DNA of 16,010 nt from DATLNF01 sp046590575 (GCA_046590575.1 JBKJUS010000110.1:1-16010), one strand, 5' to 3'; counted from the first letter of the stretch, positions 1 through 7,968 are shown. Translations and numbers: made by a program. The notes: a model not told the origin generated them from the letters alone.

Positions 1-354
1 CGCGGCGCCAAGGTCGTCGCCCGGGCGCTGCGCGGTGCCGGCATGGAGGTCATCTACACCGGCCTGCACCAGACGCCCGAGCAGATCGCCGACACGGCGA
101 TCCAGGAAGACGCCGACTGCGTCGGGCTGTCCGTCCTCTCGGGGGCGCACATGGTGCTGTTCCCCCGGCTCATCGACCTGCTCAAGGAGCGCGGCGCGGG
201 CGACATCGTCGTCTTCGGCGGCGGGATCATTCCGGCCGCCGACATCCCCGAGCTCGAGGCGATCGGCGTCCGCAAGGTCTTCACCCCGGGTGCCACGACG
301 ACCGACATCATCGACTGGGTGCGCACCCATGTCGGGGAGCCGACACCCGCCTGA
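1..354 (+). CDS. Cobalamin B12-binding domain protein (mutase small subunit type), 5' partial
   Basis: This is the C-terminal ~117 residues of a stand-alone B12-binding protein of the methylmalonyl-CoA mutase C-terminal family; the reading frame is open from base 1. Visible family signatures are RGAKVVARALR at the very edge, EVIYTGLHQTPEQ, the VGLSVLSGAH loop, and the glycine-rich VVFGGGIIP loop that contacts the cobalamin tail. The usual DxHxxG cobalt-ligand motif should lie just before base 1, so it cannot be checked. With ~20 missing residues the full protein would be about 137 aa. That length fits an isobutyryl/methylmalonyl-type mutase small subunit (IcmB-like) rather than the end of a full-length mutase. 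The large subunit is not in the window, so substrate is unassigned. If it serves methylmalonyl-CoA mutase, its product succinyl-CoA is the substrate of SucCD downstream. Confidence 0.88.
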   Translation, partial: RGAKVVARALRGAGMEVIYTGLHQTPEQIADTAIQEDADCVGLSVLSGAHMVLFPRLIDLLKERGAGDIVVFGGGIIPAADIPELEAIGVRKVFTPGATTTDIIDWVRTHVGEPTPA

Positions 355-393
355 CGCAGGTTTACGCGCTACTCGGGTCGAAAGTCCCCAGAC

Positions 394-2052
394 ATGGGGA
401 CGCGACGCAAGGGCACTCGACGTACCGCCGGTTGGGCCGCGATGGTGGCAGTGGCCGCCGTCCTGGTCGCGCCGGCATCGGCGGCACCCGTGCCCGACGG
501 TGCGGTGCACTCGGAGCACTACTTCCCGTCCGCCGACGGCACGACGCTGCACGCCGATGTCTTTCGTCCGGCGGGTCGCAAGGGCAAGGTGCCGGTGATC
601 CTGCTGGTCAGTCCGTACACCTCGACCGGCCCGACCGAGCAGGGCCCGGCGGTCAACTACGGCAACTTCATCGAGGACGGCGAGATCTTCCGTCGCGGCT
701 ACGCCTGGGTGCAGGTGAGCCTGCGCGGCGTCGGTGGCAGCGGCGGCTGCGGAGACATGGGGGGTCAGGGCGAGCAGGCCGATGCCAAGGCTGCGGTCGA
801 GTGGGCCGCATCGCAACCGTGGTCCACCGGCAAGGTCGGCATGTGGGGCGTGTCTTACGACGCGTGGACCCAAGTGATGGCGCTGGCCACCAAGCCGAAG
901 GGGCTCGCCGCGGCAGTCATCGCCTCACCGCTCATCGACTACTACCGCGGCCTCTACATGAACGGCGTCCACTACGCCGAGGGCTGGCACGCCACTCCGA
1001 CGCTCTACGCTTCCGGCGACCTGACTCCGCCGAGTGTTTTCGCGCCGCCGCAGCAGCACGTCAACGCGATCCGGGGCACTGCGGAGAACCCGGACTGCTA
1101 TGCGACGAATCTCGTCGAGAGCGCCCGCACCGGTCGCAAGTCGGCGTACTGGCAGGAGCGCGACCTGGTCCCGCGGGCGTCCAACAGCACGGTGCCCGTC
1201 CTGTGGTCGCACGGCTTCCTCGACCCCGCCACGAAGCCGGACAACTTCCTCGACGTCTACTCCCGGCTGCGCGGTCCGCACCGCGGCCGGTTCGGGCAGT
1301 TCGGGCATCGGGGTGCAGACTCGGGTGGAATCGGCCGCGATGTAGGCCTCGAGCAGTCGCTGCGCTGGTTCGACCGCTTCCTCAAGGGCTCCCGGGCGCC
1401 GATCTCCGATGCCGACGTAGAGGTGCAACAAGGCGACGGCCGGTGGCGGGCCGAGCGCCAGTGGCCACCGACGGACATGCGGCGGATCAACGTCCCGTTG
1501 CGGGTGGGCACCTACACCGACATCGCCGGTAACAACGCGGTGGGTGCGTCCAGCGGCGTCGGATCCTGGACCTTCACCCAGGCGCTGCCGTACGACGTGC
1601 ACCTCGCCGGGGTTCCTCGGCTCACCGTGCAGGTCGACATTGAGCCGCCAGGGGCGAACATCGTCGCGCTGGTCTACGACGTCGACGCTGAGGGAGAGGC
1701 GGCGCTCATCACCCGCGGCGCGGCGACGATCTCCATTGACGGCGGCCTGAGCTTCGACCTCTACCCGCAGGACTGGCGGCTACCTGCCGGGCACCACCTC
1801 GGCGTGCTGCTCTCCGGCGCCGACGACAGCTGGTTCGACCCAGGCCACACCAACTCCCAGGTCAAGGTGCTCAACGGATCCCTGCAGGTGCCTTTCCTGC
1901 ACTACGACCGGGATGCCGAGACTTACCTCGAGGGCGACGCCGGCGCCGACCTTGAACGCACCGGTCGTGCGCTCATCTCACCGGCCACGATCGACGCCCG
2001 GATGCTGATGTCCCCGCTACCCCCGAGGATGACTCCCCGCCGCCGTCGTTAG
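394..2052 (+). CDS. Secreted CocE/NonD family hydrolase (X-Pro dipeptidyl-peptidase S15 fold)
   Basis: This 552-aa protein is predicted to be exported. Residues 1-31 form a signal peptide: a basic MGTRRKGTRR start, a hydrophobic stretch of Ala and Val, then a cleavage-like PASAAP. The alpha/beta-hydrolase domain follows. It has an oxyanion-region SLRGVGGSGG (about 109-118), a nucleophile elbow GVSYD with Ser154, a likely acid Asp277 in HGFLDP, and a likely base His305 in FGHRG. The C-terminal ~200 residues, starting near GSWTFTQ, look like the PepX C-terminal jelly roll typical of the family (LPAGHHLGVLLSG). Members include cocaine esterase, glutaryl-7-ACA acylase and X-Pro peptidases, so the substrate here is unknown. 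The ATG lies 39 bp after the upstream stop. It could be co-transcribed with the mutase subunit but has no evident functional link to it. Confidence 0.88.
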   Translation: MGTRRKGTRRTAGWAAMVAVAAVLVAPASAAPVPDGAVHSEHYFPSADGTTLHADVFRPAGRKGKVPVILLVSPYTSTGPTEQGPAVNYGNFIEDGEIFRRGYAWVQVSLRGVGGSGGCGDMGGQGEQADAKAAVEWAASQPWSTGKVGMWGVSYDAWTQVMALATKPKGLAAAVIASPLIDYYRGLYMNGVHYAEGWHATPTLYASGDLTPPSVFAPPQQHVNAIRGTAENPDCYATNLVESARTGRKSAYWQERDLVPRASNSTVPVLWSHGFLDPATKPDNFLDVYSRLRGPHRGRFGQFGHRGADSGGIGRDVGLEQSLRWFDRFLKGSRAPISDADVEVQQGDGRWRAERQWPPTDMRRINVPLRVGTYTDIAGNNAVGASSGVGSWTFTQALPYDVHLAGVPRLTVQVDIEPPGANIVALVYDVDAEGEAALITRGAATISIDGGLSFDLYPQDWRLPAGHHLGVLLSGADDSWFDPGHTNSQVKVLNGSLQVPFLHYDRDAETYLEGDAGADLERTGRALISPATIDARMLMSPLPPRMTPRRRR

Positions 2053-2082
2053 GCCCTCTTCCGTGGCCCGTGGCGGGGCTGT

Positions 2083-2113
2083 TTGGCTGTCGCCGGTCAC
2101 CCCGGGCTACGCT
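2083..2113 (+). promoter_or_regulatory. Possible sucC promoter
   Basis: A TTGGCT (2083-2088) and a TACGCT matching the actinobacterial TAnnnT -10 pattern (2108-2113) are separated by 19 bp, and they lie ~40 bp ahead of the sucC start. The spacing is longer than the ideal 17-18 bp, so this is only a candidate. Confidence 0.28.
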
Positions 2114-2150
2114 CCACGCGCCCTCCTGCCCCCCTCTTCCAAGGACGCCC

Positions 2151-3317
2151 GTGGACCTTTACGAGTACCAGGCCAAGGAGCTCTTCGTCACGCACGGCGT
2201 GCCGACGACGCCCGGGTCCGTGGCGACCACTGCCGCCGAAGCGCGCGCCATCACCGAGTCGATCGGTGCCCAGGTCGTGGTGAAGGCGCAGGTCAAGACC
2301 GGGGGCCGCGGCAAGGCCGGTGGGGTGAAGCTTGCCGAGGACGCGGCGGACGCCGAGGCCAAAGCGGCCGCGATCCTGGGCATGGACATCAAAGGCCACA
2401 CGGTGCACAAGGTGCTCGTGGCCGAGGCGAGCGACATCGCCGAGGAGTACTACGTCTCCTTCCTGCTCGACCGGTCCAACCGCACATTCCTGGCGATGTG
2501 CTCCCGAGAGGGTGGCGTCGAGATCGAAGTGGTCGCCGTCGAGAACCCTGAGGCGCTCGCCAAGATCCCGGTCAGCGCCATCACCGGCTGCGACCTGGCG
2601 AAGGCACGCGAGATCGTCACGGCAGCCAAGCTGCCGCCGGAGGTCATCGACGACGCCGCCGCGCTGGTGGTGAAGCTCTGGGAGCTCTTCGCCGCCGAGG
2701 ACGCGACGCTGGTCGAGGTCAACCCGCTGGTGAAGACGCCCGACGGAAGAGTCCTGGCTCTTGATGGGAAAGTCACGCTCGACGACAACGCGCGCTTCCG
2801 TCACCCCGGGCACGAGTCCTTCGTCGACCACGGCGCCGACGACCCGCTCGAGGCGAAGGCGAAAGAGCTCGACCTCAATTACGTCAAGCTCGACGGGGAG
2901 GTCGGCATCATCGGCAACGGGGCCGGCCTGGTGATGAGCACGCTCGACGTCGTCGCGTACGCGGGTGAAGAGCACGGCGGCGTACGCCCGGCCAACTTCC
3001 TCGACATCGGCGGGGGAGCCTCAGCGGAGGTCATGGCCAACGGCCTGCAGATCGTCCTCGGCGACCCCGCTGTGCGAAGCGTCTTCGTCAACATCTTCGG
3101 CGGCATCACCCAATGCGACGCGGTGGCCAACGGCATTGTGGCGGCCTACGGGATGATCGGCGACGTGACCAAGCCGGTCGTCGTACGCCTCGACGGCAAC
3201 AACGCCGAGGAGGGTCGGCGGATCCTGGCTGACGCGGCGCTGACCGGGCTGCGCTCGGTGGAGACCATGGACGGCGCAGCGCAGCTCGCCGCCGAGCTCG
3301 CGGCCCAGGGAGTCTGA
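2151..3317 (+). CDS. sucC: Succinate-CoA ligase (ADP-forming) subunit beta
   Basis: The beta subunit of succinyl-CoA synthetase converts succinyl-CoA, ADP and phosphate to succinate, CoA and ATP in the TCA cycle. The protein is 388 aa, the usual length. The N-terminal VDLYEYQAKELF is characteristic. The ATP-grasp domain shows GGRGKAGGVK (51-60), EVNPL (189-193) and LDGK (204-207). The CoA-ligase-like C-terminal domain has GNGAGL (255-260), LDIGGGA and NIFGGIT (314-320). The frame is open further upstream to an ATG at 2070. The GTG at 2151 is preferred because it gives the conserved N-terminus and has AAGGA five bases upstream (2141-2145). The next gene, sucD, starts four bases after the stop, so the two are translated from one message. 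Confidence 0.97.
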   Translation: MDLYEYQAKELFVTHGVPTTPGSVATTAAEARAITESIGAQVVVKAQVKTGGRGKAGGVKLAEDAADAEAKAAAILGMDIKGHTVHKVLVAEASDIAEEYYVSFLLDRSNRTFLAMCSREGGVEIEVVAVENPEALAKIPVSAITGCDLAKAREIVTAAKLPPEVIDDAAALVVKLWELFAAEDATLVEVNPLVKTPDGRVLALDGKVTLDDNARFRHPGHESFVDHGADDPLEAKAKELDLNYVKLDGEVGIIGNGAGLVMSTLDVVAYAGEEHGGVRPANFLDIGGGASAEVMANGLQIVLGDPAVRSVFVNIFGGITQCDAVANGIVAAYGMIGDVTKPVVVRLDGNNAEEGRRILADAALTGLRSVETMDGAAQLAAELAAQGV

Positions 3318-3321
3318 GCAG

Positions 3322-4197
3322 ATGGCCATCTTCCTCACGGAGTCCAGCCGTATCCTCGTGCAGGGGATCACCGGCTCAGAGGGCACCAAGCACACCCGAC
3401 GGATGGTCGCCTCGGGCGCGCAGGTTGTCGCTGGGGTGACGCCCGGCAAGTCCGGCCAGGACGTCGACGGGATACCGGTGTTCGGCACGGTCGCCGATGC
3501 CGTCGGCGCAACCGGCGCCGACGTGTCGGTCGTCTTCGTACCCCCGAAGTTCGCCAAAGCTGCCGTGATCGAAGCAGCCGACGCCGGGGTCGGGCTTGTC
3601 GTGGTGATCACGGAGGGCATTCCCGTCCACGACTCGACTGGCTTCTGGGCGCACGTGGAGAGCAAGGGTGGTGCGACCCGGCTGATTGGGCCCAACTGCC
3701 CCGGCATCATCAGCCCTGGCAAGAGCAACGCCGGCATCATCCCGGCCGACATCACCCCGCCCGGCCGCGTTGGTCTGGTGAGCAAGAGCGGCACGCTGAC
3801 CTACCAGCTGATGTACGAGCTGCGGGAGTTCGGCTTCTCGACTGCCGTCGGGATCGGCGGCGACCCGGTCGTCGGTACGACGCACATCGACTGCCTGCAG
3901 GCGTTCCAGGACGACCCGGACACCGATGCGATCGTGATGATCGGCGAGATCGGCGGGGACGCCGAGGAGCGGGCGGCGGCGTACATCGCGGAGCACGTCA
4001 CCAAACCGGTCGTGGGCTACATCGCCGGCTTCACCGCTCCCGAGGGCAAGACGATGGGTCATGCCGGGGCCATCGTCTCGGGCTCCAGTGGAACGGCCGA
4101 GGCCAAGAAGGACGCGCTGGAGAAGGTCGGTGTTCGCGTCGGCAAGACCCCTTCGGAGACCGCCCGCCTGATGGCGGAGGTCATGCGCTCCCTCTAG
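3322..4197 (+). CDS. sucD: Succinate-CoA ligase (ADP-forming) subunit alpha
   Basis: The alpha subunit binds CoA and carries the phosphohistidine intermediate of succinyl-CoA synthetase. The protein is 291 aa, the standard length. It begins with the Rossmann CoA-binding domain (VQGITGSEGTKHT, residues 13-25; GVTPGKSG, 38-45). It continues with IGPNCPGIISPG (122-133) and SKSGTLTYQ (154-162). The active-site segment GHAGAIVSGSSGT (246-258) places the phosphorylated histidine at His247. An AGGGAG ribosome-binding site (3307-3312) sits nine bases before the ATG, inside the end of sucC. The gene forms a tight operon with sucC, which ends four bases upstream. It is followed by an unusual repeat and hairpin region that may end the transcript. 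Confidence 0.97.
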   Translation: MAIFLTESSRILVQGITGSEGTKHTRRMVASGAQVVAGVTPGKSGQDVDGIPVFGTVADAVGATGADVSVVFVPPKFAKAAVIEAADAGVGLVVVITEGIPVHDSTGFWAHVESKGGATRLIGPNCPGIISPGKSNAGIIPADITPPGRVGLVSKSGTLTYQLMYELREFGFSTAVGIGGDPVVGTTHIDCLQAFQDDPDTDAIVMIGEIGGDAEERAAAYIAEHVTKPVVGYIAGFTAPEGKTMGHAGAIVSGSSGTAEAKKDALEKVGVRVGKTPSETARLMAEVMRSL

Positions 4198-4213
4198 GGC
4201 TCGCCTCGGCTTC

Positions 4214-4275
4214 GGGACCGCACGACAGGGACCGCACGACAGGGACCGCACGACAGGGACCGCACGACAGGACCG
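4214..4275. repeat. Tandem repeat, 14-bp unit, four identical copies plus a partial fifth
   Basis: The unit GGGACCGCACGACA occurs four times without any mismatch at 4214-4227, 4228-4241, 4242-4255 and 4256-4269. A truncated GGACCG then follows and runs directly into the left arm of the inverted repeat. The array begins 16 bp after the sucD stop. The 14-bp period is not a multiple of three and no gene covers it. Perfect identity between copies suggests recent slippage amplification or a maintained binding array; the sequence alone does not decide. Confidence 0.95.
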
Positions 4276-4343
4276 TCCGGCGGTTCCCGCGGGGAATTCG
4301 GCATCGTTCGACTTTGGCGCGCGGGAAACGCCGGACGGTCCTG
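4268..4343. terminator. Long inverted repeat after sucD (possible terminator or palindromic element)
   Basis: The left arm 4268-4291 (CAGGACCGTCCGGCG followed by GTTCCCGCG) is complementary to the right arm 4320-4343 in 23 of 24 positions, with one G-A mismatch at 4283/4328. The loop is 28 bp. In RNA this would be a very strong hairpin between sucD and the next gene. There is no T-run after it, which is common for actinobacterial terminators. The stem is much longer than a usual terminator, so a mobile palindromic repeat or a protein-binding site remains possible. Confidence 0.55.
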
Positions 4344-4344
4344 C

Positions 4345-4373
4345 CTGACGGACGCCGAGTGCCGTGCGACAGT
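4345..4373 (+). promoter_or_regulatory. Possible leaderless promoter for the PerM-like gene
   Basis: CTGACG (4345-4350; four of six bases match TTGACA) is followed after exactly 17 bp by GACAGT (4368-4373). GACAGT lies seven bases before the ATG at 4381. No Shine-Dalgarno sequence is visible, so the transcript may start at the ATG itself. The -10 match is weak. Confidence 0.3.
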
Positions 4374-4380
4374 CAACGCC

Positions 4381-5583
4381 ATGGTGCAGACAGCGGCTCC
4401 GACCAGCCGCACCCGCGTGACGAACGCACCCGCGCCACCCCGACCGATGGGACTGGTGCCGGCAGCCGTGACCGCCGCGTGCACTGCCGCCGCACTCGGC
4501 CTGCTCGCTGCCCAGACCGTGGTGCTGCTGGCGTGGGCCAGCGACGGCAGGTCGGCCGTCGATGCTGTCCCGGTCGCGAAAGCAGGAGTTCTCGCCTGGT
4601 TGCTCGCGCACGGCGCGTCCGTCTCGCTGCCTGACGGGTCGCTGTCCGTGGCGCCGCTCGGCCTCACCGCGCTGCTGGGGGTGCTGCTCATTCGAGCCGG
4701 CGCCTCCGTCGTACGCCGGACCCGCCCGACCGGGCCGGTCGCTGCGCTGGCCGCCGGGGCGGCCGTGGGGGTGCCCTATGCGCTACTCGCCGCGCTCGTC
4801 ACCGGCCCGGCAACACTGGGCGGGGTCCGGCCGGCGCCGCTGAGCACCCTGTTCGCCGCACTGGCGCTGGGTTCGGTCAGCGGGGCCATCGGTGGCGCCC
4901 GGGAGGTCGGCTCGGCCAGGGTGCTCGCTCTCTTACCCGACACGGCTCGCGCGGTGGTCGCTGCGGCAGGTGTCGCACTGCTCGCCCTCGTCGTGACCGG
5001 CGCGTTCGCGACGGCCGGGTCGTTGCTGGCCCACGGCGGCCGGGCCGGAGATCTGGCCGGCGACCTCGACGTCGGCTTGGTCGGCGGGTTGATGCTGGTC
5101 GTCGTCGGCCTTGTCTTTGTGCCCTCGGCGGTCGTGTGGGGCGCGGCCTACGCGTTGGGCACCGGTTTTGCGATCGGAGCCGGCACGTCCGTCGCGCCGA
5201 CTGGTGTCCGACTTGGCCCGGTCCCGGCGTTCCCACTGCTAGCGGCGTTGCCGGGAGAAGGGTCTGCGCCGGTGGTCTCACTCCTGCTGCTCGCCGGGCC
5301 GATCGTGGCCGGTGTGCTGGCCGGGCTCGTCGTCGTGCGTCGTCTCGCTCACCGTTCTCCGGCATCGCTGGCCCTTCAAGCCCTCGCGGCCGGGCTCGCG
5401 GCCGGCATCGCCACGGTCGTCGCCTGCGTCCTCGTGAGCGGTGGGGTCGGCCCGGGCCGACTGGCCGTCGCGGGACCGTCGCCCTGGTTGACCGGACTGG
5501 CGGCGGCGGAATGGGTGGGACTGGTGGGGGCAGCGACGGCATACGTCGTCGCAGGCCGGCGGGCTCAGCGGTCCGTGAGCTGA
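4381..5583 (+). CDS. DUF6350 family multi-pass membrane protein (PerM-like)
   Basis: This is a 400-aa, very hydrophobic inner-membrane protein with about nine likely membrane segments (roughly residues 25-51, 90-108, 119-141, 152-170, 190-215, 228-262, 296-320, 332-355, 372-391). The region VVWGAAYALGTGFAIGAG (251-268) followed by VPAFPLLAALP (281-291) is the signature I associate with DUF6350. In Mycobacterium tuberculosis the homologue PerM lies immediately upstream of purN-purH and is linked to cell division and persistence. The same neighbourhood here supports the call. The ATG at 4381 has no clear ribosome-binding site; an internal ATG at 4447 (residue 23) would shorten the soluble N-terminus without touching the first membrane segment. 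The molecular function is unknown. Confidence 0.82.
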   Translation: MVQTAAPTSRTRVTNAPAPPRPMGLVPAAVTAACTAAALGLLAAQTVVLLAWASDGRSAVDAVPVAKAGVLAWLLAHGASVSLPDGSLSVAPLGLTALLGVLLIRAGASVVRRTRPTGPVAALAAGAAVGVPYALLAALVTGPATLGGVRPAPLSTLFAALALGSVSGAIGGAREVGSARVLALLPDTARAVVAAAGVALLALVVTGAFATAGSLLAHGGRAGDLAGDLDVGLVGGLMLVVVGLVFVPSAVVWGAAYALGTGFAIGAGTSVAPTGVRLGPVPAFPLLAALPGEGSAPVVSLLLLAGPIVAGVLAGLVVVRRLAHRSPASLALQALAAGLAAGIATVVACVLVSGGVGPGRLAVAGPSPWLTGLAAAEWVGLVGAATAYVVAGRRAQRSVS

Positions 5584-5589
5584 GGACGC

Positions 5590-5620
5590 CTGACTCGTCT
5601 GACGAGCGAGCGTCTATCGT
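5590..5620 (+). promoter_or_regulatory. Possible purN-purH promoter with an internal palindrome
   Basis: CTGACT (5590-5595) and TATCGT (5615-5620, TAnnnT type) are 19 bp apart, ahead of purN. Between and partly overlapping them is a perfect 13-bp palindrome, CTCGTC-T-GACGAG (5594-5606), at a place where a repressor could block the promoter. No regulator is known to me for this motif. Confidence 0.3.
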
Positions 5621-5674
5621 TGGGCCCGCCGTCGGCTAGGACAGGCTGACACGACACGGTCGCGGGGAGGTTGG

Positions 5675-6277
5675 GTGTCCGCCCGGATCGTTGTGCTCGC
5701 CTCCGGGGAGGGGACCAACCTGCAGGCGCTGCTCGACGCCTGCGCTGCTCCGACCTTTGGTGCATGCGTCGTCGCCGTCGGCGCCGACCGGGAGGGTACG
5801 AAGGCGGCGGCTCGAGCCGAGTCGGCCGGTATCCAGACCTTCGTCGTGCGCCTCGGTGAATGCGCCGATCGAGCCGAATTCGACGGTCGAACGGCGGCCG
5901 CGATCGCGTCGTACGAGCCGAACATCGTGGTGCTCGCCGGGTACATGAAGCTCCTGGGACCTGCCGTGCTCGATCGCTTCCCGCTGCAGATCATCAACAC
6001 CCATGCGGCATTGCTGCCGTCCTTTCCCGGTGCGACGCCGGTGGCTGACACGCTGGCCTACGGCGTGAAGGTGACGGGCGCCACGGTGCACTTCGTCGAT
6101 GCGGGCACCGACACCGGACCAGTCATCGCGCAGAGCGTGGTCGAGGTGCGCGACGATGACGACGAGCACACGCTGCACGCACGGATCAAGGACGTGGAGC
6201 GAGTGCTTCTCGTCGACACGGTTGGCCGGTTGGCCCGGGGCACCGTTCGCCTCGACGGAAGAAAGGTGCTGCTGTGA
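5675..6277 (+). CDS. purN: Phosphoribosylglycinamide formyltransferase 1
   Basis: GAR transformylase transfers a formyl group from 10-formyl-tetrahydrofolate to GAR, the third step of purine synthesis. The protein is 200 aa, normal for PurN. It has the phosphate-binding loop ASGEGTNLQAL (9-19), AGYMKLL (88-94), and the catalytic Asn108 and His110 in INTHAALLPSFPG. The catalytic Asp146 is in VDAGTDTGP. The GTG at 5675 is preferred because GGGGAGG (5664-5670) lies four bases upstream and the protein then starts right before the first beta strand. The stop codon overlaps the purH start (GTGA), indicating translational coupling. The folate cofactor would come from FolD, encoded further downstream. 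Confidence 0.97.
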   Translation: MSARIVVLASGEGTNLQALLDACAAPTFGACVVAVGADREGTKAAARAESAGIQTFVVRLGECADRAEFDGRTAAAIASYEPNIVVLAGYMKLLGPAVLDRFPLQIINTHAALLPSFPGATPVADTLAYGVKVTGATVHFVDAGTDTGPVIAQSVVEVRDDDDEHTLHARIKDVERVLLVDTVGRLARGTVRLDGRKVLL

Positions 6278-7836
6278 CTGCCGAGGACCGCAGGCCGGTG
6301 CGTCGCGCACTGGTGAGCGTCTACGACAAGACCGGCCTTCTCGACCTCGCTCGGGGCCTCGTTGCGCACGGTGTCGAGATCGTGTCGACCGGCTCCACTG
6401 CAGCACAGATTTCTTCAGCGGGGCTGCCAGTCACCTCGGTGAGCGACCTCACAGGCTTCCCCGAGTGCCTCGACGGGCGGGTCAAGACCTTGCACCCGAG
6501 GGTGCACGCCGGGATCCTCGCTGACCTCAGGATCGACGACCACGCTCGGCAGCTGGCCGAGCTCGACGTCGCTCCGTTTGAGCTCGTTGTCGTCAACCTG
6601 TACCCGTTCGCTGCGACCGTCGAGTCCGGCGCGACACCGGACGAGTGCGTGGAGCAAATCGACATCGGCGGGCCGACGATGGTCCGGGCGGCAGCGAAGA
6701 ACCACCCGAGCGTCACCGTCGTCGTCTCGCCGGACCGCTACGCCGAGGTGCTCACCGCTGTGGCAGGAGGTGGGACGACGCTGGAGCAGCGCAAGCTGCT
6801 CGCGGCCGACGCTTTCGCGCACACCGCGGCATACGACGTCGCTGTCGCATCGTGGTTCTCCAGTAGTTACGCGCCCGCCGATGCCGAGCGGTTCCCGGCT
6901 TTCCTCGGCGCTAGCTGGCAGCGCGCCGACGTGTTGCGTTACGGCGAGAACCCACACCAGGCGGCTGCGCTCTACACGAACGACGCGTCCGGAGACAGCC
7001 TGGCGACCGCCGAGCAGCTGCACGGCAAGCAGATGTCATACAACAACTATGTGGACACCGATGCCGCGCTCCGCGCCGTCCACGATTTCGAGTCGCCGGC
7101 CGTCGCGATTATCAAGCACGCCAACCCGTGCGGCATCGCCCTCGGTGCCGACGTCGCCGACGCTCATCGCAAGGCGCATGCCTGCGATCCCGTGTCGGCG
7201 TTCGGTGGCGTGATTGCGGTCAACCAGCCTGTCTCGGTGGCGATGGCTGGACAGGTCGCAGAGATATTCACCGAGGTGATCGTCGCGCCGTCGTACGACG
7301 AGGGCGCGCTCGAGGTGCTCGCCGGCAAGCCATCGATCCGGGTGCTGCGCACCTCCGGTCACGGCGGTCGCGGGCTGGAGTTCCGCCAGGTCAATGGAGG
7401 GCTGCTGCTGCAGGACGCGGACGCGCTCTCCGCGCCTGGTGACGACCCGGACGCGTGGACGAGCCAGACCGACGTTGCAGTCGACGTTGAGACCATGGCT
7501 GACCTCGTCTTCGCCTGGCGCGCCTGCCGTGCGGTGAAGTCCAATGCCATCCTGCTTGCCGCCGACGGCGCGACCGTCGGCGTCGGGATGGGCCAGGTCA
7601 ACCGCGTCGATGCCGCCCGCCTCGCCGTGGCCCGCGCCGGGGACCGGGCAAAGCTGGCGGTCGCCGCGAGCGACGCCTTCTTTCCCTTCGCCGACGGGCT
7701 CGAGGTGCTCGTGGAGGCGGGTGTTCGGGCGGTGGTCGAGCCCGGCGGCTCGGTGCGCGACGCCGAGGTCATCGCCGCCGCGCAGCGGGCCGGCGTCGCG
7801 CTGTTCTTCACTGGCACTCGGCACTTCTTCCACTAG
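6274..7836 (+). CDS. purH: Bifunctional AICAR transformylase / IMP cyclohydrolase
   Basis: PurH carries out the last two steps of IMP synthesis: formylation of AICAR with 10-formyl-THF, then ring closure. The 520-aa protein has the full two-domain layout. The N-terminal cyclohydrolase (MGS-like) domain shows VSTGST (37-42), GRVKTLHP (68-75) and the IDIGGPTMVRAAAKNH segment (129-144). The transformylase domain has RYGENPHQ (222-229), GKQMSYNN (251-258), and the catalytic Lys281-His282 in KHANPCG. The C-terminus ends RHFFH, as is usual in the family. The GTG start overlaps the purN stop by four bases, with GAAAGG (6261-6266) as ribosome-binding site. No key residue appears to be missing. Confidence 0.97.
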   Translation: MTAEDRRPVRRALVSVYDKTGLLDLARGLVAHGVEIVSTGSTAAQISSAGLPVTSVSDLTGFPECLDGRVKTLHPRVHAGILADLRIDDHARQLAELDVAPFELVVVNLYPFAATVESGATPDECVEQIDIGGPTMVRAAAKNHPSVTVVVSPDRYAEVLTAVAGGGTTLEQRKLLAADAFAHTAAYDVAVASWFSSSYAPADAERFPAFLGASWQRADVLRYGENPHQAAALYTNDASGDSLATAEQLHGKQMSYNNYVDTDAALRAVHDFESPAVAIIKHANPCGIALGADVADAHRKAHACDPVSAFGGVIAVNQPVSVAMAGQVAEIFTEVIVAPSYDEGALEVLAGKPSIRVLRTSGHGGRGLEFRQVNGGLLLQDADALSAPGDDPDAWTSQTDVAVDVETMADLVFAWRACRAVKSNAILLAADGATVGVGMGQVNRVDAARLAVARAGDRAKLAVAASDAFFPFADGLEVLVEAGVRAVVEPGGSVRDAEVIAAAQRAGVALFFTGTRHFFH

Positions 7837-7968
7837 ACCCACCAGGTCACCGAAGATCCTGTACTTCGTCGTACGCGAACCGCACGCCCGGCTCCAGGAT
7901 CATGGAGCGGCGACAAGCAGGGACGGTGCGGACAGGCGCAGTCGGCAGATGCTGGCAGACTGCGCGGC

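Noticed and set aside
2070..2150. Longer sucC beginning at ATG 2070
   Set aside because: The extra 27 residues do not resemble any SucC N-terminus, while GTG 2151 has a ribosome-binding site and gives VDLYEYQAKELF.
4214..4275. CRISPR array
   Set aside because: The repeats are only 14 bp and directly adjacent with no spacers, so this is a simple tandem repeat.
3376..4611. A 411-codon minus-strand frame across sucD, the repeat region and the start of the PerM-like gene
   Set aside because: It is antisense to two convincing genes and reads through the tandem repeat; its composition is Arg/Gly/Asp-rich, as expected of a shadow frame.
7891..7908. Small hairpin GCTCCA-6-TGGAGC between purH and folD as a terminator
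   Set aside because: A six-bp stem with no following T-run is too weak to support termination; kept only as a note.
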